DNA from: Luteimonas galliterrae
GTDB taxonomy: Bacteria > Pseudomonadota > Gammaproteobacteria > Xanthomonadales > Xanthomonadaceae
Assembly: GCF_023374055.1 (NCBI RefSeq)
Contig: NZ_JAMBEP010000001.1
Span: forward strand, 1,612,001 to 1,676,000
Direction: 5' to 3'
Length of the DNA: 64,000 nucleotides
Under the pieces are notes generated by a model, which searched no databases, was not told the origin of the DNA, and worked only from the letters and a program-made list of their open reading frames with translations. Below, in pieces: positions 46,242-57,041 of this stretch; position 1 is the stretch's first letter, and every line of letters starts with the position of its first letter. A program made the position numbers and the translations under genes.

Positions 46242-47552
46242 TCAGCGCTTCTGGCGGTACGGCGACCAGGCCGGCTCGCGCACATCGCCGTCCGCCAGCA
46301 CCAGCCGCTGCCGCACCCGGCCGTCGGCCGACACGGCATACAACACGCCGCGCCGCCCTTCGCGGGCCGCATACAGAAGCATGCTGGCATTGGGGGCAAA
46401 ACTGGGTGATTCGTCCAGCGATCCCGGCGACAGCGTATTCCAGCGCGGCGAACCCAGGCTGCGATCCATCAGGGCGATACGGTAAACGTTTCCAGCGCCC
46501 TGCGCCACGGCAATCTTCTTGCCATCGTAGGAAACGCTGGCGCTGGCGTTGTAGCTGCCCTGGAAGGTGACGCGCGTGGCGCCGCCGCCGCTGGCCGACA
46601 CCTGGTAGATCTGCGGACGGCCGCCGCGATCGGAGGTGAAGTAGATCGTGCCGCCGTCGGCGCTCCAGGTCGGTTCGGTATCGATGCCGAACTGGTTGGT
46701 GATCTGGGTCAGTGCCTTGCTGCCCAGGTTCATGACATAGATTTCGGGATTGCCGCTACGCGACAGGGTCAGCGCCAGGCGGCTGCCGTCCGGCGAGAAG
46801 CTGGGCGCGCCGTTGATGCCGCGGAACGAAGCCACTAATTCGCGGCTGCCGCTGGCGATGTTCTGGATGTAGATCGAAGAATTGCCGCGCTCGAAGCTGA
46901 CGTAAGCCAGGCGTCCGCCATCCGGACTCCACGACGGCGACAGCAGCGGTTCGGACGAGCGCACCACGACCTGCGGGTTGTAACCATCCGAATCGGCGAT
47001 CATCAACGCATATCGGCTGCCCTGGCCGGTGCCGACCGCGGTGACGTAGGCGATCCGAGTCCAGAACGCGCCGCGCACGCCCAGGATCTTTTCGTAGACC
47101 GCGTCCGCGATCTGATGCGCCACGTCGCGCATCGCGTTGGCGCGCGCGGTCAGCGCGAAGCCGAGCAGGCGTTCCTGCTTGGCCACGTCGAACAATTCGT
47201 ATTCGACGCGGAAGCTGCCGTCGCCGGCGGGCAGCACGCGACCGACCACGATGTAGTCCTGCTTGAGCAGGCGCCAGGTCGGATAATTGATCTCGCTGCC
47301 GCGGCTGGGACGCTCGATGATGTCCTGCTCGGGCAGGCCGCGGAACTGGCCCGACCGCGCCAGGTCGGCGCGGATCACCGCAGCGACATCGGTCTCGCCG
47401 GCCGAACCCTGGAACGGCACCACCACGATCGGCAAAGCCGAGGCATTGCCGCCGACGATGTCGATCTCCAGCCCTTTCTCCTGCGCCGCGGCCAGCAGCG
47501 GCAGCATCAACAGGGCGAACAGGGCGGCGAGCAGATACAGCGGTCGTTTCAT
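46242..47552 (-). CDS. tolB: TolB, periplasmic beta-propeller of the Tol-Pal system
   Basis: A 436-aa periplasmic protein that contacts Pal and TolA. The start is set at MKRPLYLLAALFALLM, giving a normal signal peptide. The N-terminal domain (IDIVGGNASALPIVVVPFQG) is followed by a WD40-like propeller with repeated SPDG motifs (SWSPDGGRLAYVS, SFSPDGSRLALTL, TWSADGGTIYFTS). Confidence 0.95.
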   Translation of the reverse strand: MKRPLYLLAALFALLMLPLLAAAQEKGLEIDIVGGNASALPIVVVPFQGSAGETDVAAVIRADLARSGQFRGLPEQDIIERPSRGSEINYPTWRLLKQDYIVVGRVLPAGDGSFRVEYELFDVAKQERLLGFALTARANAMRDVAHQIADAVYEKILGVRGAFWTRIAYVTAVGTGQGSRYALMIADSDGYNPQVVVRSSEPLLSPSWSPDGGRLAYVSFERGNSSIYIQNIASGSRELVASFRGINGAPSFSPDGSRLALTLSRSGNPEIYVMNLGSKALTQITNQFGIDTEPTWSADGGTIYFTSDRGGRPQIYQVSASGGGATRVTFQGSYNASASVSYDGKKIAVAQGAGNVYRIALMDRSLGSPRWNTLSPGSLDESPSFAPNASMLLYAAREGRRGVLYAVSADGRVRQRLVLADGDVREPAWSPYRQKR

Positions 47553-47670
47553 CGGCGGTTCCATCGGGTCGGGGAAATCCGGGTCGAGCCCACGGGCCCG
47601 GCTATTAAACAGCTTGTATGTGAAATTCATCTCAAAGATGAACGGGGCCCTGCTCGGACGGACTTCCGCA

Positions 47671-48620
47671 TCAGCGATCCTGGGCCTCGAAATTGAGGGT
47701 GAGATTGCGCTGGAACACGGTTTCGAAGCCGGCGTAAGGCAGAGGCTGAGCCTTCAGCACCGCGGCTTCGACCGAACGCCGGCCCAGTTCGTCGTAAGGG
47801 CAGGACGGGGAAACCTGCACATCGACCACCTCCCCGCCCGGCAACTGGCGGATATTGAGGCGGCAACGTTGTCCCAGCGGCACGGTTTCGGGCCGCGTCC
47901 AATTGCGCAGGATCGCCTCCTGCAGCGCCGCAGCGTATTTCGCGGCCAGATCGGTATCGACGCCCTCGTTGCCCGGCGGCGGACTGGCGCTGGAAGCCGC
48001 ATCGGACGAGGCCTGCTGCGCGCGCCGGTCGGCCAATTGCTTGAGCCGCTGCTGCGCCAGATCCTCTTCGCGCTTGGCCTTGGCGATTTCGGCGCGGATC
48101 TTCTTCAGCTCTTCGTCTTTCTGCTGCTGGGCGAGGCGTTGTTTCTCTTCGGCTTCCTGCTGGCGCTCGCGTTCGGTCAGATCGATCTGCTCCTGGCGGC
48201 GTTTTTCTTCCTGCTCGCGTTCGCGCTGCTCGGCCGAGATCGCTTCGCGGTCGACACGCTCCTGCTCGCGCGTGTCGGGAATCGGGATCTGTTCCTGCGC
48301 CTGGTTCTGTTGCGGCACCTGCGAATCCTGCGGCCGCGGTTCGGGCAAGGGCTGCGGCGGCGGCGTGGCTTCCTCTTCGGCCGCCTGCGGCTGCTGCACC
48401 GGCTCTGGCGGCACCGCCTTGGGCCGCTCGCGCAACACGCGCTTCATTTGCGCGGACAGCGCATTGGGATCGATCAGTTCGGCTTCCACCATCGGCCCGG
48501 CCGCGGACACGGGCGCCGTGCTGCGCGTCCACCACAGGCCGACGAAGGCCAGCAGGAACAGCAGCACATGCAACGCGATGGCGTAGACGAACGCCTGCGT
48601 CGTGTCGGCGCGGGTTTCCC

Positions 48621-48624
<4 letters not shown>
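47671..48624 (-). CDS. tolA: TolA, inner-membrane protein spanning the periplasm
   Basis: A 317-aa protein with one N-terminal transmembrane helix (FVYAIALHVLLFLLAFVGLW, about residues 12-31), a Pro/Gln-rich stretch, then a long charged Glu/Lys/Gln coiled coil (about 120-215). The C-terminal domain resembles TonB/TolA folds (NIRQLPGGEVVDVQVSPSCP). The start overlaps the tolR stop by 4 bp. Confidence 0.93.
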
Positions 48625-49061
<437 letters not shown>

Positions 49062-49076
49062 GCGTATTTCTGCCCT

Positions 49077-49160
49077 GTCATTCCGTCATTCCGAACGCAG
49101 TGAGGAATCTGCTTTTCTCCATCCCCGAAAGCAGGTCCCTCGCTTCGCTCGGGATGACGC
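49077..49160. repeat. Dispersed inverted repeat inside the tol operon
   Basis: The left part TCATTCCGAACGCAGTGAGG and the right part CCCTCGCTTCGCTCGGGATG are imperfect inverted halves around GAATCTGCTTTTC and GAAAGCAGGTC. The element occupies most of the 136-bp gap between tolQ and tolR, which is unusually wide for this operon. Confidence 0.65.
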
Positions 49161-49197
49161 CAGTGGGGACGACAACGCTTGGGGAGCGCGAGGAGGG

Positions 49198-49971
49198 TCA
49201 ATCGTCCAGGTGCGCCTGCCGTTGCAGGATCGACGAGAACTCTTCGGCGAACGCGTCGTAACGCACGCCGATCCGGTCGACCTTGGTCGCGAAACGGTTG
49301 TAGGCCCACACCGCGGGAATCGCTGCGAACAGGCCCATGGCGGTGGCGATCAGCGCCTCGGAAATGCCCGGCGCCACGGTGGCGATGGTGGCTTCTTTGA
49401 CGTTGGCCAGGCCCTGGAACGAAATCATGATGCCCCAGACGGTGCCGAACAGGCCCACGTAAGGGCTGATCGAGCCGACGTTGGCCAGGAATTCCAGGTT
49501 GTGCTCCAGCCCGTCGAGCTCGCGCGAGGCGGTCGCGCGCATCGCGCGCTGCGCGCCTTCGAGCTGGATGCGGCTGTCCACGCCGCGGCGCTGGCGGATG
49601 CGGTTGAACTCGCGGAAACCGCCCTCGAAGATCGCTTCCATGCCGCCGATGTCGCGGTTGCGTTCGGCGGCGCCGGCGTAGAGCTTGCTCAGTTCGGCGC
49701 CGGACCAGAAGCGTTCTTCGAAGCGGATCGCCTCGTTCTCGGCCCTGTCGAGCACGCGTTTCTTGCGGAAGATGATCACCCACGAGGCGATCGAAGCGCC
49801 CAGCAGCAGCAGCATCACCAGTTGCACCGGGATGCTCGCATGCAATATCAGCTGCAGGATGTTGAAATGGCTTTCCGGCGGCACCGCGGCGGCGGCCTGC
49901 ACGACGTTCGCGGCTTCCTCGGGCAAGGGCTCCGCCGTGGCGGCCTGCGTGGCAAGCAACATCGCAATCAT
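49198..49971 (-). CDS. tolQ: TolQ, Tol-Pal motor subunit
   Basis: ExbB/MotA-family protein of 257 aa with three membrane helices: about 40-60 (VQLVMLLLLGASIASWVIIF), one near 160-180 and one near 195-215 (SEALIATAMGLFAAIPAVWAY). The start at 49971 is supported by CGGAG upstream. It lies 4 bp after ybgC. The N-terminus before the first helix is about 30 aa long and Ala/Pro-rich, longer than in E. coli. Confidence 0.94.
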   Translation of the reverse strand: MIAMLLATQAATAEPLPEEAANVVQAAAAVPPESHFNILQLILHASIPVQLVMLLLLGASIASWVIIFRKKRVLDRAENEAIRFEERFWSGAELSKLYAGAAERNRDIGGMEAIFEGGFREFNRIRQRRGVDSRIQLEGAQRAMRATASRELDGLEHNLEFLANVGSISPYVGLFGTVWGIMISFQGLANVKEATIATVAPGISEALIATAMGLFAAIPAVWAYNRFATKVDRIGVRYDAFAEEFSSILQRQAHLDD

Positions 49972-49975
49972 CCGT

Positions 49976-50461
49976 TCACTCCGCAATCTTGGTTTCGGGG
50001 GAATTGTCCGGCACGGGCCGGGTTTGCAACGATTTGAGCCGCGCGTACAGCGCGTCGGGGATCGCGCGCGGCCGGAAATCGCCCGCGCCCAGCGCCGCCA
50101 CGCGCACCTGCGCATCCAGCAGCCGCGATCCGTCGCGATCGATCGACTGCGCGATCACCAGGCTGGCGCGCCGGCATTCGGCCAGCGCCGCCGTTACCGA
50201 CAGCGCGTCGTCCAACCGCGCCGGCTGGCGGAAATCGATCCGCATCGCCCGCACCGCGAACACCAGATCGTGCTCCGTGCGCAAAAGTTCCTGGCCATAC
50301 CCGTGGACGCGCAGCCATTCGGTGCGCGCGCGCTCCAGGAACGCCAGGTATTGCGCGTGGTAGACCACGCCACCGGCATCGGTATCTTCCCAATAAACGC
50401 GTGTCGGCCAACTGAACGGGGGCCGGGGTTGGGGATTAGGGATTAGGGATTCGGGGATCAA
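49976..50461 (-). CDS. ybgC: YbgC, acyl-CoA thioesterase of the tol-pal cluster
   Basis: Hot-dog fold thioesterase of 161 aa with the signature WEDTDAGGVVYHAQYLAFLERAR, catalytic Asp in EDTDAGG. The first 14 residues (MIPESLIPNPQPRP) are encoded by a GGGATTA/GGGATTC heptamer array, so the start codon itself lies in repeat DNA. The typical family start would be close to FSWPTRVYWED. Confidence 0.92.
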   Translation of the reverse strand: MIPESLIPNPQPRPPFSWPTRVYWEDTDAGGVVYHAQYLAFLERARTEWLRVHGYGQELLRTEHDLVFAVRAMRIDFRQPARLDDALSVTAALAECRRASLVIAQSIDRDGSRLLDAQVRVAALGAGDFRPRAIPDALYARLKSLQTRPVPDNSPETKIAE

Positions 50462-50479
50462 AAGCGCACTCTCCGGGAT

Positions 50480-51553
<1,074 letters not shown>

Positions 51554-51589
51554 GCGCCCATTATGCGGGATGGGACTGGCTTCTCCTTC

Positions 51590-51775
51590 TCCCTGCGGGA
51601 GAAGGTGCCCGAAGGGCGGATGAGGGTACGGCGGAGCGACGCAAGCTGAAACAACGTCGCTTCGCCGTACCCAACCCCCGCTCCGCGCCCCGGCCCGCGC
51701 TCACGGCGCGGGCGTTCGACTGCACGCGCGCCAATGGCGCGCAAGCCGTGCAGCCTCACCCCGATGGGAGAGGGC
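51590..51775. repeat. Family C repeat block between kup and ruvB
   Basis: CTTCTCCCTGCGGGAGAAGG with GCCCGAAGGGCGGATGAGGG at the left, an inner pair (GTACGGCGGAGCGACG near 51627 and CGTCGCTTCGCCGTAC near 51655), and CCTCACCCCGATGGGAGAGG at the right. No gene is visible in the interval. Confidence 0.7.
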
Positions 51776-51782
51776 TCAAGCG

Positions 51783-53696
51783 TCAGATTTCTACCTGCGC
51801 GCCCAACTCCACCAGCCGGTTGCCGGGAATGCGAAAAAACCCCGTCGCCGGCGCCGCATTGCGATGCATGAAGGCGAACAGGCGATCGCGCCAGATCGGC
51901 ATGCCGCGGTGGCGGCTGGCGACGATCGTCTCCCGGCTGGCGAAATAGGTGGTGTCCATCGGATCGAAATAGATGCCGCCGGCATCGCAGCTGCGCATCA
52001 GCGCCAGCGGCACGTCCGGCGTTTCCATGAAGCCGAAGCGGATCAGCACGCGGTAGAAATCGTCGCCGATCGGGTCGATCTTAAGGCGCTTGGCCTGCGG
52101 CGCGTGCGGCACGGTCAGCGTTTCGACGGTCAGGAACACGTTGCGCTCGTGCAGCACCTTGTTGTGCTTAAGGTTATGCAGCAGCGCGTGCGGCACCACG
52201 CCCTGGTCCGCGGTCATGAACACCGCGGTGCCCGGTACGCGAGCCGGCGGCGCCAGCATCAGCCCGGGCAGGAAGCTGTCGATCTGGATGCCTTCCTTGC
52301 GCACTTCCTCGTGCAGCAGCTCGCGGCCGCGGCGCCAGGTGCGCAGCAGGGTGAACACCGCCAGGCCCAGCACCACCGGGAACCAGGCGCCGTCGAAGAA
52401 CTTGGCGCCGTTGGCGATCACGAAACCGACGTCGACGATGAAAAACAGCACGCACAGCGGCAGCACGAACATGCGCCAGCGCGGCCACAGCGCGCGCGCC
52501 ACCAGCGCCAGCAGCAGGGTGTCGATCAGCATCGTCGCCGACACCGAGATGCCGTAAGCCGAGGCCAACGCGGTGGAGCTGCGGAACATCAGCACCACCA
52601 CCAGCACCGTCACCATCAACACCCAGTTGATGTACGGCACATAGATCTGGCCGATGGTTTCGCGCGAGGTGTGCTTGACCAGCATCCGCGGGATATAGCC
52701 CAGCTGCATCGCCTGGCGCGCGACCGAGTACGCGCCGGTGATTACGGCCTGCGAGGCGATCACCGCGGCCATCGTCGCCAGCACGATCATCGGGTACAGC
52801 GCCCAGGAAGGCACCGATTCGTAGAACGGGTTCACCACCGCGGCCGGGTGCCCGAGCACGAACGCGCCCTGCCCCAGGTAGTTCAGCATCAGGCAGGGCA
52901 GCACCATCGTGTACCAGGCGTAACGGATCGGCTTGGCGCCGAAATGGCCCATGTCGGCGTACAGCGCTTCGCCGCCGGTCACGGCGAGCACCACCACGCC
53001 CAGGATCAGCACCGAATGCGAGCCGTGTTCCATGAAGAATTTCGCGCCCCACCATGGATTCAGCGCCTTCAGCACCTCCGGCGCATCGATGACGTTGTGG
53101 ACGCCGATGGCGCCCAGCGCCAGGAACCAGATCATCGTGACCGGGCCGAAGACCTTGCCTACCTTCTCGGTGCCGAAACGCTGCGCGAAGAACACCGCGA
53201 TCAGGATCAGCACCGCGATCGGCACGATGAAGCGGTGCAGGCCCGGCGCCGCGACTTCCAGGCCTTCGACCGCGCCCAACACGGTGATCGCCGGCGTGAT
53301 CACGCTGTCGCCGAAGAACAGCGAGGCGCCGAAGATGCCGAGGATGCCGACCACGTAGGCCGAACGCCCGCCCTTGGCCAGCGTGCGTTGCGCCAGCGTC
53401 ATCAGCGCCATGATGCCGCCTTCGCCGTTGTTGTCGGCGCGCATGATGATGGTCACGTACTTCACCGTGACCACGATCATCAGCGCCCAGAACACCAGCG
53501 ACAGGATGCCCAGCACGGTGTCGTGGTTGCCGACCAGGCCGAAATGGGGCGAAAACGCCTCTTTCAGCGTGTACAGCGGGCTGGTGCCGATGTCGCCGAA
53601 CACCACGCCGATCGCGCCGACCACCAGCGCCGGCAAGCCGGTTTTGCCGTGAGCGTGGGAATTGCCTGTAGCGGAATGGTTCTGCGGGGTGGCCAT
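51783..53696 (-). CDS. kup: Potassium uptake protein Kup
   Basis: Proton/potassium symporter of 637 aa. The start ATG at 53696 follows AGGAAG. About 12 membrane helices are visible, beginning with the signature [20 protein letters not shown] and [14 protein letters not shown] cytoplasmic C-terminal domain ends [13 protein letters not shown]. It splits ruvA from ruvB, an order I recall from related xanthomonads. Confidence 0.95.
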   Translation of the reverse strand: MATPQNHSATGNSHAHGKTGLPALVVGAIGVVFGDIGTSPLYTLKEAFSPHFGLVGNHDTVLGILSLVFWALMIVVTVKYVTIIMRADNNGEGGIMALMTLAQRTLAKGGRSAYVVGILGIFGASLFFGDSVITPAITVLGAVEGLEVAAPGLHRFIVPIAVLILIAVFFAQRFGTEKVGKVFGPVTMIWFLALGAIGVHNVIDAPEVLKALNPWWGAKFFMEHGSHSVLILGVVVLAVTGGEALYADMGHFGAKPIRYAWYTMVLPCLMLNYLGQGAFVLGHPAAVVNPFYESVPSWALYPMIVLATMAAVIASQAVITGAYSVARQAMQLGYIPRMLVKHTSRETIGQIYVPYINWVLMVTVLVVVLMFRSSTALASAYGISVSATMLIDTLLLALVARALWPRWRMFVLPLCVLFFIVDVGFVIANGAKFFDGAWFPVVLGLAVFTLLRTWRRGRELLHEEVRKEGIQIDSFLPGLMLAPPARVPGTAVFMTADQGVVPHALLHNLKHNKVLHERNVFLTVETLTVPHAPQAKRLKIDPIGDDFYRVLIRFGFMETPDVPLALMRSCDAGGIYFDPMDTTYFASRETIVASRHRGMPIWRDRLFAFMHRNAAPATGFFRIPGNRLVELGAQVEI

Positions 53697-53740
53697 GGGC
53701 TTCCTGGTCGCATCCGGCGGGCGGATGGCGCCTTCCGGAT

Positions 53741-54331
53741 TCAACGAAGCGCGGACTGTAGCGCTTTACGGATGATGATTTCGGGGGCATCGCCATCGGC
53801 GGCCGCGTTTTTCGCCATCCGCTGCGCTTCGGCCGGCTTGTAGCCCAGTTGTTGCAGGGCGATGATCGCTTCGGACAGCGGGTCGGCTGGGCCCTTGCCC
53901 ATCGACACCGGCGAACCGCTGCCGATCAGGTCGGCGGCGCGGTCGCGCAGTTCCACCACCATGCGTTCGGCGGTCTTCTTGCCGATGCCCGGAATCCGGG
54001 TCAACGCGGTTACGTCGCCGGTCTGCACCAGTCTTGCGAATTCGTCGACCGAAGCGCCCGACAGCACGGCCAGCGCGATCTTGGCGCCGATGCCGCTGAC
54101 CCGCTGCACGTCGCGGAACAGCCGGCGCTCGGATTCGCTCAGGAAGCCGTACAGCGAGACGCTGTCTTCCTTCTGCGCGTAATGCGTGAACAGCGAGACT
54201 TCGCCGCCGACCTGCGGCAAGTCGTAGAACGTGCTCATCGGGGCTTCGAGCTCGTAGCCGACGCCGTGCACGTCCACCACCAGCCACGGCGGCTGTTTGT
54301 GGAGCAGGATTCCCTTCAAGCGTCCGATCAC
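53741..54331 (-). CDS. ruvA: Holliday junction DNA helicase subunit RuvA
   Basis: A 196-aa junction-binding protein: N-terminal OB fold ([20 protein letters not shown]), helix-hairpin-helix motifs ([33 protein letters not shown]) and a C-terminal RuvB-contacting domain ([20 protein letters not shown]). Length is slightly short of E. coli (203 aa). Confidence 0.96.
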   Translation of the reverse strand: MIGRLKGILLHKQPPWLVVDVHGVGYELEAPMSTFYDLPQVGGEVSLFTHYAQKEDSVSLYGFLSESERRLFRDVQRVSGIGAKIALAVLSGASVDEFARLVQTGDVTALTRIPGIGKKTAERMVVELRDRAADLIGSGSPVSMGKGPADPLSEAIIALQQLGYKPAEAQRMAKNAAADGDAPEIIIRKALQSALR

Positions 54332-54349
54332 CGCGCACCCTCGCTCTTG

Positions 54350-54530
54350 ATTTTTCCCCCTTTGGAAAAGGGCGACACAGGGGGATTTGCTCTTGATCTT
54401 GCTTTTCGTAGGAGCGGCTTTAGCCGCGAGCTCTTGATCTTCACGAAAGGCAAGAGCTCGCGGCTAAAGCCGCTCCTACGAAAAGCCGAAAGCAAATCCC
54501 CCCTGCCCCCCTTTTTCAAAGGGGGGAACA
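54350..54530. repeat. Composite nested repeat: family B around family A
   Basis: Family B left arm (about 54354-54390), family A left arm (54408-54433), family A right arm (54453-54480), family B right arm (54492-54527; CCCCCCTTTTTCAAAGGGGG). Same order as at 10.1 and 43.9 kb, without the heptamer array. It fills the gap between ruvC and ruvA. Confidence 0.88.
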
Positions 54531-54554
54531 GCACATTTTTCAAGGCGACGAGAT

Positions 54555-55091
54555 TCATTTCCTGCTCCACGCCTCGCGTACGTTCACGCCCAATCGCCGC
54601 GCGCTCGCGCGCACGTGCGCATGGGTGATCGCCACCGCCAGCGCGTCGGCCGCGTCGGCCTGCAGCTTGCCTTTCAGGTTGAGCATGATGCCGACCATGT
54701 GCTGCACCTGCACCTTGTCCGCGCCGCCCTTGCCGACCAGGGCCAGCTTGATCTCCTTGGCCGCGTATTCGTGCACGGGCAGGTCGCGCATCACCACCGC
54801 GCACAGCGCGGCGCCGCGGGCCTGGCCCAGCTTGAGCGCCGAATCGGGGTTGCGCGCCATGAAGACCTGCTCGATCGCGACCTCGTCCGGCCGGTGGGCG
54901 TCGATTATCCCGGACAGGCCGTCGAGCAATAACTTCAACCGCTGCGGGAAGTGGCCCTTCTCCGCGGCCTCGCCCAGCATCAGGTTCAGCGGCGCGTGGA
55001 ACACATGCGTGGCCTTGCCGCTGGCGTCGACGTCGATGATGCCCACGCCGGTCCGCTGCGAACCGGGGTCGATGCCGAGGATTCTGGTCAC
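54555..55091 (-). CDS. ruvC: Holliday junction resolvase RuvC
   Basis: Structure-selective endonuclease of 178 aa. The RNase H-like fold opens with [18 protein letters not shown] (catalytic D7); the remaining acidic residues lie around [10 protein letters not shown] (E69) and in the helix [14 protein letters not shown] (D142, D139). Length is normal. It lies 9 bp after yebC. Confidence 0.95.
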   Translation of the reverse strand: MTRILGIDPGSQRTGVGIIDVDASGKATHVFHAPLNLMLGEAAEKGHFPQRLKLLLDGLSGIIDAHRPDEVAIEQVFMARNPDSALKLGQARGAALCAVVMRDLPVHEYAAKEIKLALVGKGGADKVQVQHMVGIMLNLKGKLQADAADALAVAITHAHVRASARRLGVNVREAWSRK

Positions 55092-55100
55092 CGCGCCAGT

Positions 55101-55832
55101 CTACGCGTATGCGTCGGCGCCGAGCTCGGCATTGCTGTAGACGTTCTGCACGTCGTCCATGTCCTCCAGCCAGGCCAGCAGCTTGGCGACCTGCTGCGCG
55201 GTGTCGCCGGAAACGGCGATGTCGTTGTCCGCACGCAGCGTCACCTCGGCGATATCGGGCTTCAGGCCGGCGGCATCCATGGCCGCCTTGACGGTTTCGA
55301 AGGCGTCGGGCGCGGTGATCACGTCGATCGCGCCATCTTCCGGATAGACGACCACATCGTCGGCGCCGGCCTCGATCGCGGCCTCGGTGATCGTGTCTTC
55401 GTCTGCGCCAGCCGCGAAGGACAGCACGCCGAGCTTCTTGAACATGAAGGCCACCGAGCCGTCGGTGCCCAGATTGCCGCCGAACTTGCCGAACGCGTGG
55501 CGCACGTCGGCCACGGTGCGCACCTTGTTGTCGGTGAGGCAGTCGACGATCACCGCCACGCCGCCGGGCGCATAGCCTTCGTAGCGGATTTCCTCGTATT
55601 CGACGCCTTCCAGCTCGCCGGTGGCCTTCTTGATGGCGCGCTCGATCACGTCCTTGGACATGTTGGCGCCCAAGCCCTTGTCGATGGCGCTGCGCAGGCG
55701 CGGATTGCCGGCCGGATCGCCGCCGCCGGCGCGCGCGGCGACGGAGATCTCGCGGATGATCTTGGTGAAGATCTTGCCGCGGCGGGCGTCCTCTGCGTTC
55801 TTGCGGGCCTCGATGGAAGGACCTCTACCCAT
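55101..55832 (-). CDS. yebC: YebC/PmpR-family translation or transcription regulator
   Basis: A 243-aa protein starting [20 protein letters not shown], the family hallmark, followed by [11 protein letters not shown]-type and [17 protein letters not shown] segments. Members near ruvC are widespread; a role in relieving ribosome stalling or in gene control has been described for the family. Confidence 0.93.
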   Translation of the reverse strand: MGRGPSIEARKNAEDARRGKIFTKIIREISVAARAGGGDPAGNPRLRSAIDKGLGANMSKDVIERAIKKATGELEGVEYEEIRYEGYAPGGVAVIVDCLTDNKVRTVADVRHAFGKFGGNLGTDGSVAFMFKKLGVLSFAAGADEDTITEAAIEAGADDVVVYPEDGAIDVITAPDAFETVKAAMDAAGLKPDIAEVTLRADNDIAVSGDTAQQVAKLLAWLEDMDDVQNVYSNAELGADAYA

Positions 55833-55912
55833 GAATTTCGACCGGATTGCGTTGGCTAAGCCGCGATTTTACTCGATCGGCCGCGCCGGCCGGCACGCGA
55901 CCGCGGCCGGGA

Positions 55913-56533
55913 TCAACGCTGGAAACGCCCGTTCCGGAGGAATTCGGCGGCATGCCGCGCCGCATCGGCCGAAAACAGCAGGCCACTGTGGCCGGCTTCG
56001 ACCAGCACGTGGTCGGCCAGGGCCGGGCTGCGCGTTTCTTCGACCGATACGGTGCCGTCGTGCTCCCCATCGAAATGCGCGAACAGCGCCCCCAGCCCGT
56101 GCGGCAGGCGGCCGGCGATCATGCCGACCTGGAACCGGTCCGGCCATACCGCGCAGCCCTGCTGCAGCAACGGCGCGCTGCGACCCAGCATCAGCCCGGC
56201 GACCGGCACGTGCGACAGTCCGTCGGCGGCCGCGCTGCCGCACACCGGCACGCCCAGGCAGACCACGCGGGAAACCGGCAGGTCCGGCTCGGCGGCCAAG
56301 GCCTGCAAGGCGATCAGGCCGCCCAGGCTGTGCGCGACCAGATGGGTCGGGCCGCCGCTGCGGATCTGTTCGGCCAGCCGCGGCACGGCCGCATCGGGCC
56401 CGCCGATCACGCTGTGGTAGCCGAAGGTTTCAGGCTGGAAACCGGCCGTTCTCAACTGGGCGCCGAACCACTGCATGGTGGCGCCGACCATCCAGATGCC
56501 GTGCAGCAGAATGACGCGTTCGGGGTTGGGCAT
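55913..56533 (-). CDS. Alpha/beta hydrolase (lipase-like esterase)
   Basis: A 206-aa single-domain hydrolase without a signal peptide. It shows the oxyanion segment VILLHGIW (HG at 11-12), the nucleophile elbow VAHSLGGL (S69), a likely acid in HFDGEHDGTVSVEET and the histidine in VEAGHSGLLFS. It resembles small cytosolic lipase/PGAP1-like enzymes. Substrate unknown. It lies 80 bp upstream of yebC on the same strand. Confidence 0.8.
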   Translation of the reverse strand: MPNPERVILLHGIWMVGATMQWFGAQLRTAGFQPETFGYHSVIGGPDAAVPRLAEQIRSGGPTHLVAHSLGGLIALQALAAEPDLPVSRVVCLGVPVCGSAAADGLSHVPVAGLMLGRSAPLLQQGCAVWPDRFQVGMIAGRLPHGLGALFAHFDGEHDGTVSVEETRSPALADHVLVEAGHSGLLFSADAARHAAEFLRNGRFQR

Positions 56534-56548
56534 GTGGCGATGCTGCTT

Positions 56549-56640
56549 TTGTGGGAGCGGCTTTAGCCGCGAGCTTTTCGAGCCGCGATGTCTTGAAGCA
56601 AGAGCTCGCGCCTAAAGCCGCTCCCACTAAAGCCGCTCCG
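56549..56640. repeat. Family A repeat pair with an extra partial copy
   Basis: GTGGGAGCGGCTTTAGCCGC and its inverse (CTAAAGCCGCTCCCAC) form the stem. A third, partial copy TAAAGCCGCTCCGACGAAG follows at about 56628-56646, suggesting slippage or partial duplication. Confidence 0.78.
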
Positions 56641-56657
56641 ACGAAGAGCAGGGCCGC

Positions 56658-56960
56658 TCAACCGCAGTTCAATTGGGTGACGATGTTGTTCGCATCCAAA
56701 TAGACATTGATGCGATCGGCGCGGAAATCGCGCGTCACCGCCTCGCCGGGCCCGATCGGGCGCAGCAAGCCGGCGCCGCTTTCCTTCCAGACGCGTTTTA
56801 TCGTGTCCTCGTCGCCGGGCTTGCCGACGGCCCAAGCGACGCGATCGGCATGACAACTGCCGTCGCCGGCGACCTGCGGCCCGCCGTCGGCGGGCATCAC
56901 CGACGAGCAGGAGGTCAAAGCCACGGCAAGCAACGATGAGATGGCGGCAAAACGCATCAT
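56658..56960 (-). CDS. I78-family peptidase inhibitor lipoprotein
   Basis: A 100-aa lipoprotein: signal peptide with lipobox ALTSC (cysteine at residue 18), then a small inhibitor-like domain with the I78 pattern (VLRP-type segment LLRPIGPGEAVTRDFRADRI followed by NVYLDANNIVTQLNCG). Two cysteines, one after GDGS and one at the C-terminus, could form the family disulfide. It probably protects the cell envelope from its own or foreign serine proteases, which fits a protease-rich organism; the target is unknown. Confidence 0.8.
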   Translation of the reverse strand: MMRFAAISSLLAVALTSCSSVMPADGGPQVAGDGSCHADRVAWAVGKPGDEDTIKRVWKESGAGLLRPIGPGEAVTRDFRADRINVYLDANNIVTQLNCG

Positions 56961-57041
56961 GGCGGCGCTCCTCTCCGGATCGGTCGCCCGAGTCTAGCCC
57001 ATGCCGCGGAAAGAGCGCGGCAGCGGAAGCCGCCGCGCTTT

